The notes under the pieces were generated by a model. The model saw only the letters and a program-made list of their open reading frames with translations, was not told the origin of the DNA and did not search any database. 37,652 bases of DNA from JBGLNJ01 sp034434835 (GTDB lineage: Bacteria; Chloroflexota; Anaerolineae; Fen-1058): positions 1-37,652 of the forward strand of contig DAOTXX010000002.1 of NCBI GenBank assembly GCA_034434835.1, given 5' to 3'. This document shows, in pieces, positions 8,052-16,409 of the stretch. Position 1 is the stretch's first letter; the number at the start of each line of letters is the position of its first letter. The position numbers were made by a program, and so were the translations under genes.

Positions 8052-10790
8052 CTACCCTTGGCCATCGTAACCGCGTCCAAAGCAGCGGTAAGTGAACCCT
8101 AACCCTTTGAGCTGCGCCGGTTCATAGATATTGCGGCCATCAATGATGACCGGTTGCTTCATCACCTGTTTGATCCGCGTCAGGTCCAGTTGCTTGAACT
8201 CGTTCCACTCGGTGACAACGATGATCGCGTCCGCGCCTGCGGCGCACTCGTAGGGAGTTTCCGCCAACTGGACGTTGGATGGCAGCACACGTGCCGCTAC
8301 GCCCATCGCCACAGGATCATAGCCTTTGACCCGGGCGCCTTTGGAGAGCAACATGCGCGCAATGTCCACCGAAGGCGCATCGCGCATGTCGTCGGTATTG
8401 GGCTTGAAGGCCAGCCCCAGCAGGCCGATGGTCTTGCCATGCAGATCGCCCAACACGCTCTTGAGCTTGGCGATCACATCGCGGCGCTGATCGGCGTTAA
8501 TGTCCATGACAGCGCGCAAGAGCTGCGGATGCCGCCCCTTTTCCAGCGCCATGTGCGCCAGCGCTTTGACGTCTTTGGGGAAGCAATTGTGGCAAATCAA
8601 TCCCGACGACGCCACCAGTGTGCCCGCGCTGGTTTCCAGGCTGTACACCTCAGTCTCTACGTCTTCATACTCCACATCCTGGACCGTGAGAACAGCATAC
8701 GCCCCCTGGCGCGTAAAACCTCTCTGACGAATGTGTCGTTGATAGCCAGATAACACGGCCGAGATTTTTTCGCGGTGCTTGGCGCCGAACACATCTTGCA
8801 GGGCATCCAACTGCGCATACCCGCTGATACGCAAGATATAAGCCGGTTGCTTGGATTTGTTCATCCACCGGGTACGAATGGATGGAATAATGCCTGTGGT
8901 CTGCAACAGCAGGGTCATTCCATCGGCCAGCCGCTTGCTCACCGTGGCGTACTCGAACATCAGATTCTTGCCGGCCTGCACCGTGGTCACCGCACCATCG
9001 CCGCTGAACGCGCCACGGATCAGTTCGTAGCGCAGCTCACGGGGGACGTTGAAGGCCAGGCGCGGCAAGGCTTTGTCGTCCGAACGAATGCCACACTTGA
9101 GCACGTCGCGCAACAGCCAGGCGAAAACACGCGAAGAGACTATCGTGCTGACAGCGTGTGTGCTGCGTCGCTCGATGAACTTGAGACCCCAGCGGGTCAG
9201 GATGCGTTGCACATCGGCAATGTATTCGGTCTCGTCTTCGTGGAAACTGAATCCCACGCGCTCGCGCACCGCGCCCGCACGCCCGACATCGCAGCTAATG
9301 TACCCCTCAGCCAGGTAATAACCGCACAGCCGCATCAAGTCGGCGTCCACCGACAAGACAGCGTTGATTTTAGTCGCTGCCCCGGTTGCGGTGTATAGTT
9401 GCAGTTTCTCGACCGGCACATTCAACACCCCGGACTGGGACAAGTATCGAAACAGGCGCAGTGACATTCGATTGTGCTGCTTGATCTCGTGCGGATAGCG
9501 CAGCATTTCGGCTGGAATGTGTCGGGCGAATTGCGAATATTGCTCTGTGAAAGAAGCGTCTATTGGCGAAACATAGACATCGGCCTCAAGGTCTGTGCCT
9601 TGCAGCAACTCGATGAGATTGAGAGAGGCGACCGACTCTACTTCCGGCAACTCGCACAATGTCATCAGCCGGTCGCCGGGCGCGACAGCCGCCGCTGGCA
9701 AGATGCTGAACCCATCGTCCGTTTGTACGATCACTGGATGATCGGCCGTGAGGCGCAGCGAGCGTCCCATGCTGCTTGTGATCTGTACCATCGTCCCCAC
9801 ATAGGGTCGGCGCGTGACGGCGGTGACGGTCGCCACAGTGGGATAACCCGTGTTCAGGTCAAACGCCAACACGCGCCGATCGGCGGGCCGGACAACTTGC
9901 ACTCGATCTCCCTCAAACGGCTTGCCAGCCCGAACAAAAACTTGTTCAAACGATTCGGTGGTCACGTGGGGGCTATTGAGGGTAAAGACGGTCTCGCGTC
10001 CCTCGAAACAACTGCCCCCCCAGCCGATACCCGCATCCAAAAAGTGGCGACCGATCCGCTTGTCAAAGCCCATGCCTGCCGCCACCTCTTTCACATCGGC
10101 GCCCAAGGCCTCACAGACATTGGCGATCTCGTTGATAAAGCTGATCTTGGTCGCCAGGAAGGCGTTGCTGGCGTACTTGATCATTTCCGCCGTGCGCAAG
10201 TCGGTGACGACGATCGTCGTTCGCAGCGGCAGATGCAGCTCGGCCACGCGGTTGGCCGCTTCCCGGTCGAGGCTGCCCAACACGATACGGTCAGGATTCA
10301 TAAAGTCGGTGATGGCCGAACCTTCGCGCAAGAACTCGGGGCAGGAAACGACACTGAACGGCACGGGCGTTCTTTGTTTGTTCTTGATGATGTCAGCCAC
10401 CCAATCGCCTGTGCCCACCGGCACGGTGGATTTGTTGACAATGATGAGCGGATGATCCATCACCTCAGCTACGGATTCGGCGGCGGCGCGCACATATTGC
10501 AAATCCGCCTCGCCATCTACGTCGGAGGGCGTGCCGACAGCGATAAAAACAAACTCGGCCTCCTGGAGACCTTCGGCATAGGAGGTCGTGAACGAAAGCC
10601 GCCCCGCCTTGACGTTGCGCGCGACCATCTCCTCCAGACCAGGCTCATAGATCGGCAGGATGCCCTTTTTGAGATTGGCGATGCGCTCTTCTTGAATGTC
10701 CAGGCAGACGACCTTGTTGCCCAAGTCCGCAAAGCACGTGCCGGTCACCAGACCGACGTAACCGACGCCGATGACAGTGATATTCTTCAT
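8052..10790 (-). CDS. UDP-glucose 6-dehydrogenase precursor with intein
   Basis: The host enzyme oxidises UDP-glucose to UDP-glucuronate with two NAD+, giving a precursor of surface glycans. The N-terminal Rossmann motif is GVGYVGLVTG (residues 8-17). Residues 1-260 and 736-912 together make a 437-residue UGDH of normal length. The conserved GGSCFPKD active-site motif is split: GGS ends at 260 and the catalytic Cys begins the C-extein at 736. Between them lies a 475-residue intein. After splicing the catalytic loop is restored exactly. GGAGTGAG precedes the ATG. The C-terminal domain has AFKPNTDDMRDAPS, the usual UDP-binding region. The gene is probably in an operon with the flavoprotein and the UPF0104 membrane protein upstream. 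Confidence 0.95.
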   Translation of the reverse strand: MKNITVIGVGYVGLVTGTCFADLGNKVVCLDIQEERIANLKKGILPIYEPGLEEMVARNVKAGRLSFTTSYAEGLQEAEFVFIAVGTPSDVDGEADLQYVRAAAESVAEVMDHPLIIVNKSTVPVGTGDWVADIIKNKQRTPVPFSVVSCPEFLREGSAITDFMNPDRIVLGSLDREAANRVAELHLPLRTTIVVTDLRTAEMIKYASNAFLATKISFINEIANVCEALGADVKEVAAGMGFDKRIGRHFLDAGIGWGGSCFEGRETVFTLNSPHVTTESFEQVFVRAGKPFEGDRVQVVRPADRRVLAFDLNTGYPTVATVTAVTRRPYVGTMVQITSSMGRSLRLTADHPVIVQTDDGFSILPAAAVAPGDRLMTLCELPEVESVASLNLIELLQGTDLEADVYVSPIDASFTEQYSQFARHIPAEMLRYPHEIKQHNRMSLRLFRYLSQSGVLNVPVEKLQLYTATGAATKINAVLSVDADLMRLCGYYLAEGYISCDVGRAGAVRERVGFSFHEDETEYIADVQRILTRWGLKFIERRSTHAVSTIVSSRVFAWLLRDVLKCGIRSDDKALPRLAFNVPRELRYELIRGAFSGDGAVTTVQAGKNLMFEYATVSKRLADGMTLLLQTTGIIPSIRTRWMNKSKQPAYILRISGYAQLDALQDVFGAKHREKISAVLSGYQRHIRQRGFTRQGAYAVLTVQDVEYEDVETEVYSLETSAGTLVASSGLICHNCFPKDVKALAHMALEKGRHPQLLRAVMDINADQRRDVIAKLKSVLGDLHGKTIGLLGLAFKPNTDDMRDAPSVDIARMLLSKGARVKGYDPVAMGVAARVLPSNVQLAETPYECAAGADAIIVVTEWNEFKQLDLTRIKQVMKQPVIIDGRNIYEPAQLKGLGFTYRCFGRGYDGQG
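8586..10010 (-). mobile_element. Intein with LAGLIDADG homing endonuclease inside UGDH
   Basis: This element covers residues 261-735 of the precursor. It begins with Cys1 (CFEGRETVFT, block A), has the block B pattern LRLTADHPVIV, and ends with block F-like EVYSLETSAGTLVASSG and block G LICHN, followed by Cys+1. Two LAGLIDADG-type helices are visible: LCGYYLAEGYIS (about 488-499) and LIRGAFSGDGAV (about 590-601). The endonuclease therefore looks intact. Cys1, the penultimate His734, Asn735 and Cys+1 are all present, so class 1 splicing is expected. The G-N stretch of the host motif is undisturbed. Base composition is not obviously different from the exteins. Confidence 0.93.
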
Positions 10791-10823
10791 GGCTCACTCC
10801 TCACGTACTGCGTATTCATATTC

Positions 10824-10890
10824 CGTTTGACGCTTGACGTTTGACGCTTGACGTTTGACGTTTCACGTTTCACCGTTTCACCGTTTCACG
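10824..10890. repeat. Heptamer tandem array TTGACGT/TTCACGT
   Basis: About nine consecutive 7-mers drift from TTGACGC/TTGACGT to TTCACGT and TTCACCG. The array fills the spacer between the UGDH start and the flavoprotein stop and runs a few bases into the flavoprotein 3' end. Related units recur near 12296, 18895 and 26497. Confidence 0.85.
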
Positions 10891-12266
10891 CCTCGTCCAT
10901 CCTCCATGACATATCGCGCCACACGACGGCCCAACTCGACCGCGTAATTCGTGCCGCGATCCCAGGGATAGACCTGACTCATGGAGGCCAGATACAGCCC
11001 GGGGATCGGCGTGCGCACATCGGGGATATTGCGCGAGTGATGGAGGGGCGGCACCGGTTGAGCGTACGTTTCGCGGAACAGCCACGACTGCTTGACCCAC
11101 GACGGATCGAATTTAGGATTGAAACGCGCAAGCGACGGCAGGAACCGCGCCAGCAATTCATCGTGCGAAAACCGAAAGTATTCGTGCTCCGGCGGCAAAT
11201 AGTCGCCGCAGTACACGAGGTGATCGCCGCCAAAGTATTGGGGGCTGACATAGTTTGTGTGCTCGACCAGCGCCAGGAACGGAAAGCCCTCACCCTTGGG
11301 CAGGTTGTGCCAATAAATGCCCTGCTCGCTGAGCTGATGCTTGAGCGCAAGGATCAACACCACCGCGCCCATGGACTTGAGCTTGAGCAGTTGCCCGGTG
11401 TACGATGCCGGCAGCTCTGGCGCGAGCCGGGTCAGCAGCCGCGGCGAAGTCGTTGCAATAACGACATCGTAAACCGCCTCGCCGTCCGTCGCGCTCACTT
11501 GGAGCAGCGACTTGCCCTCTGACGTTTGACCGCTCCGCGTGACGCTGGAGATAGGACATGCGAGTCGAATCTCACCGCCCAGCTCGCGCACTCTTTCGGC
11601 CAGCGCTTCAAAGAACGCCTGAAAGCCGCCGACGAATGTGCCCAGGCGTGGGCTGCGCTTGTGGACGCGCGCCCAAAACCAGGCCATGTTCACTTCACGA
11701 TAGTTTTCCTCGCCAAACTTGCCCACCAGCAGCGGCTCCCACAGCGCCAGGTAGCCGCGCGGCCCGGCCCACTTTAAAAGCCATTCGTGCGCGGTGACTC
11801 GTTCGAGCGGCCTCCAGGCTGGCGTCAGCACCAGGTACAACCCCATCAGGCCATAGAGAATCTTGTCCAGGAACGAAAGACCAGGGAACTGAAAAGCCAA
11901 TATCCCGCGCGCGATCGCGCCCGAGCCGGGAAGCCTGTCCAGCCACTTGCCTCCCAGAATCGTCGAAAGCGATCCATCCAGCGAATAAAACTTGCCTCGA
12001 TAGTACACCGCCGTCCTGGGAGTGGGAAATACGATCTTGTCGCCGTGGCCGATCTCGCGGATGAGATTCAGCACGTCCGAATCGGACTCGAACCAGTGAT
12101 GATAAAACCGCTCCAGCGTCCAATCCCAGCCCGGCGCGCGAAAGCCCGAGGCCAGGCCACCAACCGCTGAGGCGGCTTCGTACACTGTAACCGCATGTCC
12201 GGCGCGAACAAGATCATAAGCTGCCGCCAATCCCGCCGCGCCAGCGCCGATGATGCCTACGTTCAT
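10878..12266 (-). CDS. FAD-dependent amine-oxidase-like oxidoreductase
   Basis: The N-terminus is a clear FAD-binding Rossmann motif (GIGAGAAGLAAAYDL, residues 5-19, with the acidic VYEA at 28-31), followed by GGLASGF, typical of protoporphyrinogen-oxidase/amine-oxidase-type flavoproteins. The C-terminal GLYLASMSQVYPWDRGTNYAVELGRRVA is the second FAD contact region. At 462 residues the length is normal for the family. Relatives occur in sugar-nucleotide and glycolipid gene clusters, where they act as desaturases or mutase-like enzymes. The position between UGDH and a UPF0104 membrane protein suggests a polyprenyl or glycan substrate; this is inference. GGAGCTGGC precedes the ATG. The last codons overlap the short-repeat array. 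Confidence 0.85.
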   Translation of the reverse strand: MNVGIIGAGAAGLAAAYDLVRAGHAVTVYEAASAVGGLASGFRAPGWDWTLERFYHHWFESDSDVLNLIREIGHGDKIVFPTPRTAVYYRGKFYSLDGSLSTILGGKWLDRLPGSGAIARGILAFQFPGLSFLDKILYGLMGLYLVLTPAWRPLERVTAHEWLLKWAGPRGYLALWEPLLVGKFGEENYREVNMAWFWARVHKRSPRLGTFVGGFQAFFEALAERVRELGGEIRLACPISSVTRSGQTSEGKSLLQVSATDGEAVYDVVIATTSPRLLTRLAPELPASYTGQLLKLKSMGAVVLILALKHQLSEQGIYWHNLPKGEGFPFLALVEHTNYVSPQYFGGDHLVYCGDYLPPEHEYFRFSHDELLARFLPSLARFNPKFDPSWVKQSWLFRETYAQPVPPLHHSRNIPDVRTPIPGLYLASMSQVYPWDRGTNYAVELGRRVARYVMEDGRGVKR

Positions 12267-12295
12267 GCCAGCTCCAGATCACGATTGCCACGCGA

Positions 12296-12333
12296 GGCGT
12301 GAAACGTAAAGATCACGCATCACGTTTCACGCC
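12296..12333. repeat. 12-bp inverted repeat of ACGTTTCACG type
   Basis: GGCGTGAAACGT (12296-12307) is the exact complement of ACGTTTCACGCC (12322-12333), with a 14-nt loop made of similar 7-mers (ATCACGC, ATCACGT). It begins immediately after the stop codon of the UPF0104 gene, in the spacer to the flavoprotein gene. The same kernel occurs at 18895-18930. Confidence 0.85.
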
Positions 12334-13344
12334 TCACGGTTCACGTGCTTGCCGCAATTGCTCTGCTTTTGCAAAATCGCTCCACCGCAACCCTTCGCGC
12401 GCCAGATACCAAAAGCCCAGGAGCGTGATCGGCAGCCACAGCGCCGCATGCAGTACAAGTGTATAGCCTGCCGCCGTAGCCGCTTCCACGCCGAATACTT
12501 TGAGGATCTCGATGCCGGGCGTATCGAACGTGCCCACATAACCCGGCGCAGAAGGGATCGTCGTCGCCAGGTTCACCACGCCGTTCATCAGCATCAACGC
12601 AAAGAACGACACCGGAAAGCCGCCATAGGGAAAGGCGTGCATCACGAACCAATATTTGACTGTCTCTGTCAGCCAGATGACGAGCGAGGTGACAAACACC
12701 ATCAGCAAATCGAGCGGGCTGCGAAGCGACGCCAGCCCTTCGACAAAGCGATCCAGGATGCCGACGACGCCCGCTCGCAGCCGGGCCGGGACAAAGCGCG
12801 ACACCATCCCATTATACACAGCCGCGAATCGCCTGGGCGCACTGGCGAGCAGAAAGAACACCGCCAGCGCGCCCAAAAAAGCCACGCTGCCCAGAATCAC
12901 GACTCGCCGCAGCAGCTCCGGCAGCGAAGGCGCAAGCGGCAGCGTGACCAGCACAAAGATCAGCATCACGATGCCATCAAAAATGCGCTCGACGATCACC
13001 GTCGCCAGGCTCGCGCTGACGCTGACGCCTTGGTCGCGCTTGAGCACATAAGCGCGGATCACTTCGCCGGCGCGCGCTGGATAAATGTTGTTGCCCATGT
13101 AACCAATGACGACGATGGGGAATAACTCGTTTAGCGGGACGCGCTTGAGCGGGCGCAGCAGGTAATGCCATCGCCAGGTCCGCGCCCACACCGCGCCAAA
13201 GTAAACCACAACGCCAGGGATGATCCAAAAATAGTTCGCGTGCTGAATAGACTCCCAGACCTGGGTAAGTTTTAGGCCGCGCAGCGCCAGCCACAAAAAC
13301 ACCACGCTGATCGCCACTCCCAGCCAAAATTGCCAGCGTTTCAA
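12334..13344 (-). CDS. UPF0104 / LPG-synthase TM-domain membrane protein
   Basis: This 336-residue integral membrane protein has about eight hydrophobic segments. It belongs to the lysylphosphatidylglycerol synthase transmembrane family (MprF flippase domain, archaeal AglD C-terminal domain). Family hallmarks are IGYMGNNIYPARAGEVIRAYVL (residues about 80-100), where YPARAGE is the most conserved part, ERIFDG (about 119-124) and TTIPSAPGYVGTFD near 260. The start is TTG at 13342-13344, with GGAGC 6 nt upstream. No cytoplasmic synthase domain is attached, so it is probably a lipid or glycolipid translocator or accessory of surface-glycan synthesis, consistent with UGDH and the flavoprotein downstream. 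Confidence 0.85.
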   Translation of the reverse strand: MKRWQFWLGVAISVVFLWLALRGLKLTQVWESIQHANYFWIIPGVVVYFGAVWARTWRWHYLLRPLKRVPLNELFPIVVIGYMGNNIYPARAGEVIRAYVLKRDQGVSVSASLATVIVERIFDGIVMLIFVLVTLPLAPSLPELLRRVVILGSVAFLGALAVFFLLASAPRRFAAVYNGMVSRFVPARLRAGVVGILDRFVEGLASLRSPLDLLMVFVTSLVIWLTETVKYWFVMHAFPYGGFPVSFFALMLMNGVVNLATTIPSAPGYVGTFDTPGIEILKVFGVEAATAAGYTLVLHAALWLPITLLGFWYLAREGLRWSDFAKAEQLRQAREP

Positions 13345-13398
13345 TGCAAGCTCCGTTTGAAAGGTGAACCGAGTATACCATGCAACTTGACACCCGAC

Positions 13399-13429
13399 AA
13401 AAAACGGGCGAGGACATCGCCTCGCCCGT
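13399..13429 (-). terminator. Intrinsic terminator after SWIM gene
   Basis: Read on the minus strand, a 10-bp GC-rich stem (CCTCGCCCGT partner at 13404-13413/13420-13429, 6-nt loop) is followed by six T. It lies between the SWIM-domain gene and the UPF0104 gene and should separate them into different transcripts. Confidence 0.85.
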
Positions 13430-13448
13430 CGTTGATCGTATTCGGTTG

Positions 13449-13706
13449 TCAGTGCCGGCTCATCACAGCAGGGATCGCCCCAGGCAACATCTCGCCCAAA
13501 ACTTTTTCAATCGCTATCGTGTGACTGCAAGCGCCGCGCGTGCCATAGAACTCGCACGTGCAGGCCAGCTTGCCGTCGTTGAAAGAAACGGTGTGCGTGT
13601 TGTGATCGCCACGCACTTTGACCGAAAGCTGCTGAATCTCAAAGCGGTCGCGCTCTTGCGCGTATCGAATGGCTTTTTCGATCTTGCCGATCATGCCTGA
13701 ATCCAT
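13449..13706 (-). CDS. Small SWIM zinc-finger protein
   Basis: This 85-residue protein has a C-terminal SWIM zinc finger: CTCEFYGTRGACSH fits the C-x-C-xn-C-x-H consensus exactly. The N-terminal half (MDSGMIGKIEKAIRYAQERDRF) is a charged helix followed by two beta strands. SWIM domains bind nucleic acids or proteins. The ATG at 13704-13706 follows AGGAGGAAG with ideal spacing; an upstream ATG at 13749-13751 lacks a ribosome-binding site. The gene is followed by its own terminator. No specific function can be given. Confidence 0.85.
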   Translation of the reverse strand: MDSGMIGKIEKAIRYAQERDRFEIQQLSVKVRGDHNTHTVSFNDGKLACTCEFYGTRGACSHTIAIEKVLGEMLPGAIPAVMSRH

Positions 13707-13922
13707 ATCTTCCTCCTGAATAGGTTGGGATGGCTCCCCGGCGGGAGACAAAAAAACACGCAGCCATAAGCTATCGTGTTCAGCTCGTACTCGTATTCAG
13801 TTCCAAGACACTTGCGACAGGCAAGGCTCACAACTCCATTGATTCTTGCTCACAGTATACGCCCAAGCAGGGCGCGTTGTCAACTGGCGTTTGACCTACG
13901 CCAGTACCGGCAAAACGTCGAG

Positions 13923-14666
13923 TTATTTACATTGTCGCAACGTTTCGTAAAGCAAGATTGACCCAGCAACCGCTGCGTTGAGCGAGGTGATTTTGCCCTG
14001 CATCGGCAGCTTGACCAGAATATCACAGGTCTCGCGCACCAGTCTGCGGATGCCCTGTCCCTCGCTTCCGACGACGAGGGCAAGCGACCCACGCAGGTCC
14101 ACTGCCGTATAATCCTGCGCATCGGGCACATCCTCCAGACCCACCACCCAAACATCAGACTCTTGCAGCTTTTCGAGCGCGCGAGTGATGTTGGTGACGC
14201 GCGCGATCTTTAGATGCTCGGTCGCGCCGGACGAGGTATTGACCACTGCCGGGGTCACACTGGCGGCCCGGTCTTCAGCGATAATGACGCCCACCACGCC
14301 GACGGCTTCGGCTGTCCGCAGCAGCGCGCCCAAATTCTGCGGGTCCTGGACACAGTCCAACACGAGAAAGACAGGCGCAGGTTGATCGCCCCGAGCGGAA
14401 AGGATCTCGTCTAGCGCAACGTAGGGGTAACCGCTGACCTCAGCCGCAACGCCTTGATGGCCTGGGCCGATTTGGTCGAGCTGCGCGCGCGGTACACGTT
14501 GGATGGCAATGCGCCGCTCTTGCGCAAGTTGGAGACATTGCGCCAGCGTGCCTTTCTCCTGCGCGCCTTCGGCCACAATGAGCTTGAAGACATCGCGCCG
14601 ACGGGCGCGCAGACACTCGTAAACCGCGTTACGACCGTAAATCAACTCGCGCATGTTGAGTGGCAT
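13923..14666 (-). CDS. rlmB: 23S rRNA (guanosine-2'-O-)-methyltransferase, TrmH/SpoU family
   Basis: This 247-residue SPOUT enzyme should methylate the ribose of 23S rRNA G2251 or a related rRNA site. An N-terminal L30e-like substrate domain (about 5-80, with YGRNAVYECLRA) precedes the knotted SpoU domain. Motif 1 is LDCVQDPQNLGALLRTAEA, containing Asn111 and Arg117; motif 2 is LVVGSEGQGIRR with Glu202; motif 3 is LPMQGKITSLNAAVAGSI. All catalytic positions are kept. The gene lies 11 bp after the PIG-L gene on the same strand, probably one operon. A different SpoU target cannot be ruled out. Confidence 0.92.
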   Translation of the reverse strand: MPLNMRELIYGRNAVYECLRARRRDVFKLIVAEGAQEKGTLAQCLQLAQERRIAIQRVPRAQLDQIGPGHQGVAAEVSGYPYVALDEILSARGDQPAPVFLVLDCVQDPQNLGALLRTAEAVGVVGVIIAEDRAASVTPAVVNTSSGATEHLKIARVTNITRALEKLQESDVWVVGLEDVPDAQDYTAVDLRGSLALVVGSEGQGIRRLVRETCDILVKLPMQGKITSLNAAVAGSILLYETLRQCK

Positions 14667-14677
14667 AGAGAGACAGA

Positions 14678-15403
14678 TCAGTTGGATTCCGCGCTCGGCG
14701 GCGGTTCAAGCGTGATCCGCCGGAACGATTCCGCAAAAGCCAGGCCCTTTTCTTTGCCGGTCTCGGCCGCCCAACGGCGGATCATCTCGGCCGGGTTCCA
14801 ATCGCCCATCTGGCTTTTGTGCTGACGCAGCGCCTCGATCTTGCACTCGATCGTGCCTGAAATGTCAATCCATACGTTGGATTTGTCCGCGCCGCTGATG
14901 TAAACGTAGCGGACGCGGTGAGGCTCACCGTCTTCCGACCAGAGCAGCGGCATCGCGGCAGCGGGAGCCACGGCATCAATCGCCGCCTGACCCGCGGCGC
15001 GGTGATCCGGATGATTGATATAGTCGTCGCCGTAATACAAAGTCGTCGGGTCATAAGTGATGATAGCTTCGGGCTTGAAGCGTCTGATCTGTCGCACTAA
15101 ATCGCGCCGCAGTTCGAGTGTGGGCTGGAGAACGCCGTCGTCATATCGAAGGAACACAACCTCTTGAGCGCCCAGCACGCGGCACGCGGCCCGCTGTTCT
15201 TGTTCACGAATGGCAGCGATTTTCTCCGGCGTCATGCCCGGTTCTAGGGTGCCGGCGTTGCCGCTCGTGCAAAGCACGTAAACGATCTCGCAGCCTGCCT
15301 GCGCCCACTTGGCGACTGTTCCCGCCACCGTGAACTCAGCATCGTCAGGATGCGCCATGATCACCATCGCGCTTTTAGGGATACTGTTTTGATTGACCTC
15401 CAT
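14678..15403 (-). CDS. PIG-L family N-deacetylase
   Basis: This 241-residue zinc deacetylase belongs to the GlcNAc-PI de-N-acetylase (PIG-L/LmbE/BshB) family. The metal motif AHPDDAE lies at residues 17-23 (His18, Asp20, Asp21) and the second motif NHPDHRAAG at about 130-138. Relatives remove acetyl groups from GlcNAc-type sugars, for example in bacillithiol, mycothiol and lipid-glycan synthesis. The substrate here is unknown. GAGAGG precedes the ATG. It is divergent from metV, with 283 bp between them, and lies upstream of rlmB on the same strand. Confidence 0.9.
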   Translation of the reverse strand: MEVNQNSIPKSAMVIMAHPDDAEFTVAGTVAKWAQAGCEIVYVLCTSGNAGTLEPGMTPEKIAAIREQEQRAACRVLGAQEVVFLRYDDGVLQPTLELRRDLVRQIRRFKPEAIITYDPTTLYYGDDYINHPDHRAAGQAAIDAVAPAAAMPLLWSEDGEPHRVRYVYISGADKSNVWIDISGTIECKIEALRQHKSQMGDWNPAEMIRRWAAETGKEKGLAFAESFRRITLEPPPSAESN

Positions 15404-15508
15404 ACCTCTCTCCGCACCTGCCTTGAATCGAACCGATTATAACCCATTTCCCGCGCTATGCCACACATCAGAGGCGCATCACTGACCGCAAATTGTCGCC
15501 GGCCTTCA

Positions 15509-15543
15509 GCCGTCCGCCATCCGCCACCTGCTATCTGCCCACT
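15509..15543. repeat. Heptamer array GCCATCC/GCCACCT
   Basis: Five consecutive 7-mers begin with GCC or GCT (GCCGTCC, GCCATCC, GCCACCT, GCTATCT, GCCCACT). They lie in the 283-bp divergent spacer between the PIG-L gene and metV. Apart from this and the promoter below, nothing else is recognised in the spacer. Confidence 0.75.
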
Positions 15544-15597
15544 GCGGTCTAGTCCTTTTGGGCTACCAGCCGCCCTGGCCTGCCTTCTCATGGGCTA

Positions 15598-15626
15598 TAG
15601 ACACTGACCTGCCCTTGTCTTACAAT
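15598..15626 (+). promoter_or_regulatory. Candidate promoter of metV-metF
   Basis: TAGACA (15598-15603) and TACAAT (15621-15626) are separated by 17 bp, about 60 bp before the metV start. The -35 box is a weak match. Confidence 0.5.
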
Positions 15627-15686
15627 CTCAATGAAGCTGCCTGGTACTTGCTATGGCTCGCTGATCACGGATGGGGAGGCTAAACG

Positions 15687-16358
15687 ATGATTGTCGCCGA
15701 ACAAAAACCGCTAGAAGAAATCAAGCAGCTCATCGCCCAAGCCAAAAAAGTGCTCGTCGTCGGCTGCGGCACGTGTGTGACCGTGTGCTTTGCCGGCGGG
15801 GAAAAGGAAGCGCAGATTCTTTCCTCGGCGCTTCGCATGGCGACCAAGCTCGACGGCAACGCCAAAGAGGTCACTGACGTGACCGTGCAACGTCAGTGCG
15901 AGTGGGAATACATTGACCCGCTCAAAGACAAGATCGAAGATGTGGACGTGGTGCTTTCGTTGGGCTGCGGCATCGGCGTGCAGACGCTGGCCGAACGCTT
16001 CCCCAAAGCGATTGTCGTGCCGGGCCTCAACACCAAGTTCTTGGGCCTCCCCGTCGAACAAGGCGTTTGGGCTGAACGCTGCGCGGCGTGCGGCGACTGT
16101 ATCCTCGGGCTGACCGGCGGCATTTGCCCGATCGCGCGCTGCTCCAAGTCGCTCCTCAACGGCCCTTGCGGCGGATCGTCCAAAGGCAAGTGCGAAGTCA
16201 ACGAGCAGGTCGAATGTGCCTGGCAGCTCATCTATGATCGGTTGAAGGAACAGGGGCGTCTCGAGCTGCTCATGGAGATCCGCCCGCCCAAGAATTGGCA
16301 GACTTCGCGCGATGGCGGCCCGCGCAAGATCGTCCGCGAAGACTTGAGACTCGGATAA
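15687..16358 (+). CDS. metV: MetV, Fe-S/zinc partner of methylenetetrahydrofolate reductase
   Basis: This 223-residue protein matches the MetV / methylene-THF reductase C-terminal family. Seven cysteines cluster at residues 132, 135, 138, 147, 152, 161 and 169 (CAACGDC, CPIARC, GPCGG, GKC), a pattern that can bind a 4Fe-4S cluster and zinc; further cysteines lie at 27, 30 and 34. In acetogens MetV forms the core of methylene-THF reductase with MetF and links it to electron donors. metF follows 51 bp downstream. GGGGAGG 10 nt upstream supports the ATG. Presence of MetV rather than a lone MetF argues for the methyl branch of the Wood-Ljungdahl pathway rather than only methionine synthesis. Confidence 0.85.
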   Translation: MIVAEQKPLEEIKQLIAQAKKVLVVGCGTCVTVCFAGGEKEAQILSSALRMATKLDGNAKEVTDVTVQRQCEWEYIDPLKDKIEDVDVVLSLGCGIGVQTLAERFPKAIVVPGLNTKFLGLPVEQGVWAERCAACGDCILGLTGGICPIARCSKSLLNGPCGGSSKGKCEVNEQVECAWQLIYDRLKEQGRLELLMEIRPPKNWQTSRDGGPRKIVREDLRLG

Positions 16359-16409
16359 CCACGCAGACCTTCGAATCTTCTGCAACCTCGAAAGACTTGG
16401 GGGTGAACC

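Noticed and set aside
9474..10844. 456-codon plus-strand ORF opposite the UGDH gene
   Set aside because: It is antisense to a gene with clear family motifs and shows no recognisable domain; long shadow frames are expected in GC-rich DNA. Similar long frames opposite metF (16497-17387) and the htrA-like gene (3118-3924) were dropped for the same reason.
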